A stretch of DNA of 64,000 bases, taken from positions 21,927 to 85,926 of the forward strand of contig JACGCK010000188.1 in NCBI GenBank assembly GCA_014925825.1, written 5' to 3'. Below the pieces are notes generated by a model that was not told the origin of the DNA, ran no database searches, and saw only the letters and a program-made list of their open reading frames with translations. Below, one piece after another: positions 62,218 to 64,000 of this stretch. Every line of letters starts with the position of its first letter. The stretch's first letter is position 1. Source of the stretch: Pholiota molesta. Its lineage: Eukaryota > Basidiomycota > Agaricomycetes > Agaricales > Strophariaceae. The position numbers were made by a program, and so were the translations under genes.

Positions 62218-64000
62218 TTAAATTTGGCCCCCTCCACGAGTCGAAGTAGTCATATAGATAGACTTATCCCATCCATTACGATCTTTAACCCAGGCTTGTC
62301 CATCTTTATCAGAATGAAAGACAATAGATGCACGTCTACCTTTGAAATGCAGATTAAAATGACTCAATTCACTTGAGCGAAAGAGCACTACATCTCCATG
62401 GCGAAGCTCCAACCGTATGCCTGGCTCCATAAAGCATAGGTCACCACCCTCACAGGCTTCAGAAAGTACCATAACCATGCAAAACTTGAGGTCATTCCAG
62501 TCCCGATGAAGATTTGTCGACACGTTGAAGTTTATGACAAATCCGCTAAAGGGGTAGGCTGGAGAAAAGCCCCAGCAGGCAGAACGTCTGCAAACTGTGC
62601 AATGGCATCGTACTCATCAGGAATCAATTGCTTGACCTAAGAAAAAAATTAACAATAGAGAAAGAGTATTTGAAGAAAAGAAAACATACAGCAGTAGCGA
62701 GCCATTCAAAGATATCTTCAAAGCTCTCTTCCAGCAATTTATACTGTGTTGAGTGCGTTTGAAGCTCCTTAGACGTTCTAGGAACACATTGGGCAGTCTT
62801 GACCTGTTTGCTACTGCCTGCTCTTTGATGGGCGGCAGGCTCTATGTCAATAGGAACTTTATCGCCCTATCCAAGAAATTAAAATATGTAAATACAGGAA
62901 ATAAGACAGAAAACATACCCTTTTTGAGTAGCGATTATACCATGAGAAATGCACACTCTCAAAGGTATGCTGATGTTTTGCACTCCATGTATCCGTTTCA
63001 ACTAGGTTTTCAGGATATGCAGCTGTGAGATACCGCATTGCCTTTTCCTTGAGCTCGGTAGGCATATCAGGAATGACAATAATCATAGGCTGATCGTTAA
63101 CGTCATTGATACATAGACGTCTGCTCAACAGAGATGAGAAAACAAAATACGCTTTAATAATGGAGACGTACTTGTTGATAATATTCGCAGGAATATGAAT
63201 GTATTTTTTGCTTTCGCGATAACCAGAGGCGAGGAGCTGTTTAAGCTATGAAGACAGATCAGACTATGCCAAGACTAAAAAAGATGATATACCTTGGCTT
63301 GGAGATCCTCAATCGATATCGCAGCTTCAGCTGCCTGTGCGGGCTTACGCTGTTTTTGTGTTGCAAAGTAGCGATCGCGTGCCTTCCCAGTACGATAATC
63401 GACTTTGATGTTTTTGTCGTCTTTTGGATCGAAAGCAGTGTTGATACAGATTACCTCACTGGGGGCTGGGAGGACAGCCGGAGGAAACATTTCGAAGTCA
63501 CTGTCATAGTCAGTCAAAGGTGATAAAGGGGATTCCGTTGACTGGTCAACTCTAAAAGGAGCAATAGACCCATCAGCTGTGGGCATTAATGAAAGAGTAG
63601 CATGGTTGATGAGATAAAATGGTTGCGGATGCAGATAATTGGGTAATGAGGTATAACAGGATGACCAAACATCTGAGCGAGGTCTCAAAATTGTACTAGC
63701 TCACATTTTAGTAGGGATTGATGTAGAAGAAAGAAAGAGACTCACTCAAAAATCATCTGGTTGAAAAACATGTCTGAACGCGCAAAATCCCCAAATTCTA
63801 CTGTGGGTAGAGTATTCTGACTTTTCAGGAGAGGTTGGTTGAACATTGTAGAGAATGTGATTCGATATTTATTCCTCATTCTGGAAATAGCAGGAATAAT
63901 ATCTTTGATGACCAACTGGCCATCAACGCTATCTAGAATCATATAAGCATTGAAAATAAAGGCTAAAGAGATATGAACATACTGGGATCTGGGCATCTAA
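62218..64000 (-). CDS. TET/JBP-family 2-oxoglutarate/Fe(II) dioxygenase, 5' end outside window
   Basis: TET/JBP enzymes oxidise the methyl group of modified pyrimidines in DNA; fungal members act on 5-methylcytosine. On the minus strand the catalytic half reads NINDVNDQP-like CINDVNDQPMIIVIPDMPTE, SVHFSWYNRYSKR, FSGFVINFNVSTNLHRDWND with the HxD iron ligands (HRD), KFCMVMVLSEACEGGDLCFM, LRHGDVVLFRSSELSHFNLH (distal His) and KGRRASIVFHSD (Arg that binds 2-oxoglutarate). It stops at 62218. Upstream exons give DRYFATQKQRKPAQAAEAAI and FFNQMIF/TILRPRSDV with proper GT-AG joints; the N-terminus probably continues past 64000. One frame slip lies at about 62565 in an AAAA/CCCC run. All metal and cosubstrate ligands are present. 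Confidence 0.82.

Overview
The window is nuclear DNA from a basidiomycete, most likely an agaricomycete of the polypore or agaric type. Genes are intron-dense, with introns of about 50-60 nt. Coding exons of housekeeping genes are GC-rich. The accessory gene families are typical of Agaricomycetes: HET-domain proteins, NLR-like TPR proteins, MYND/DUF4470 proteins, F-box paralogues, DUF6532 and a TET/JBP oxygenase.

Layout. 0.7-3.3 kb: 3' part of a Mam3/CNNM transporter. 3.6-5.3 kb: a frame-broken HET protein. 7.2-11.1 kb: a Ser/Pro-rich protein. 12.1-14.0 kb: epsin. 14.1-14.7 kb: two tRNA-Gly(UCC) genes. 14.9-17.8 kb: an NLR-like gene whose nucleotide-binding domain has an internal deletion. 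18.2-23.1 kb: a tRNA half, two F-box paralogues and a truncated MYND gene. 23.6-24.2 kb: an 81-bp minisatellite and a relic of the MEF1 3' end. 24.4-31.1 kb: MEF1, proteasome beta-4 (PRE1) and a chitin deacetylase. 31.5-37.9 kb: a full-length MYND/DUF4470 gene divergent from a third F-box gene, followed by relics of MYND and TPR genes. 39.5-44.2 kb: DPB4/POLE3 (with an apparent 7-nt microexon) convergent with NUP84/NUP107. 44.4-46.9 kb: a hAT-like MITE and a fourth F-box gene between direct repeats. 46.9-51.2 kb: poorly interpretable sequence with an otubain-like relic and a small membrane protein. 51.5-64 kb: a visibly AT-rich island of lineage-specific genes ending in a TET/JBP-family 2-oxoglutarate oxygenase that runs off the window.

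Two stories run through the window. First, a divergent MYND-F-box module, NLR/TPR pieces, a tRNA-Gly and the MEF1 3' end have been copied repeatedly at DNA level and are decaying between single-copy essential genes. Second, the AT-rich island (nucleotidyltransferase-like protein, AT-hook protein, DUF6532 protein, TET/JBP oxygenase and two unknowns) looks like mobile or recently acquired cargo. It is the best candidate for an undescribed system, possibly the flank of a KDZ-type transposon.

Caution: several conserved genes, including the invariant G3 motif of MEF1, are broken by single-base indels in homopolymers or low-complexity tracts. Much of this probably reflects assembly indel error, so single frameshifts should not be taken as proof of pseudogenes.
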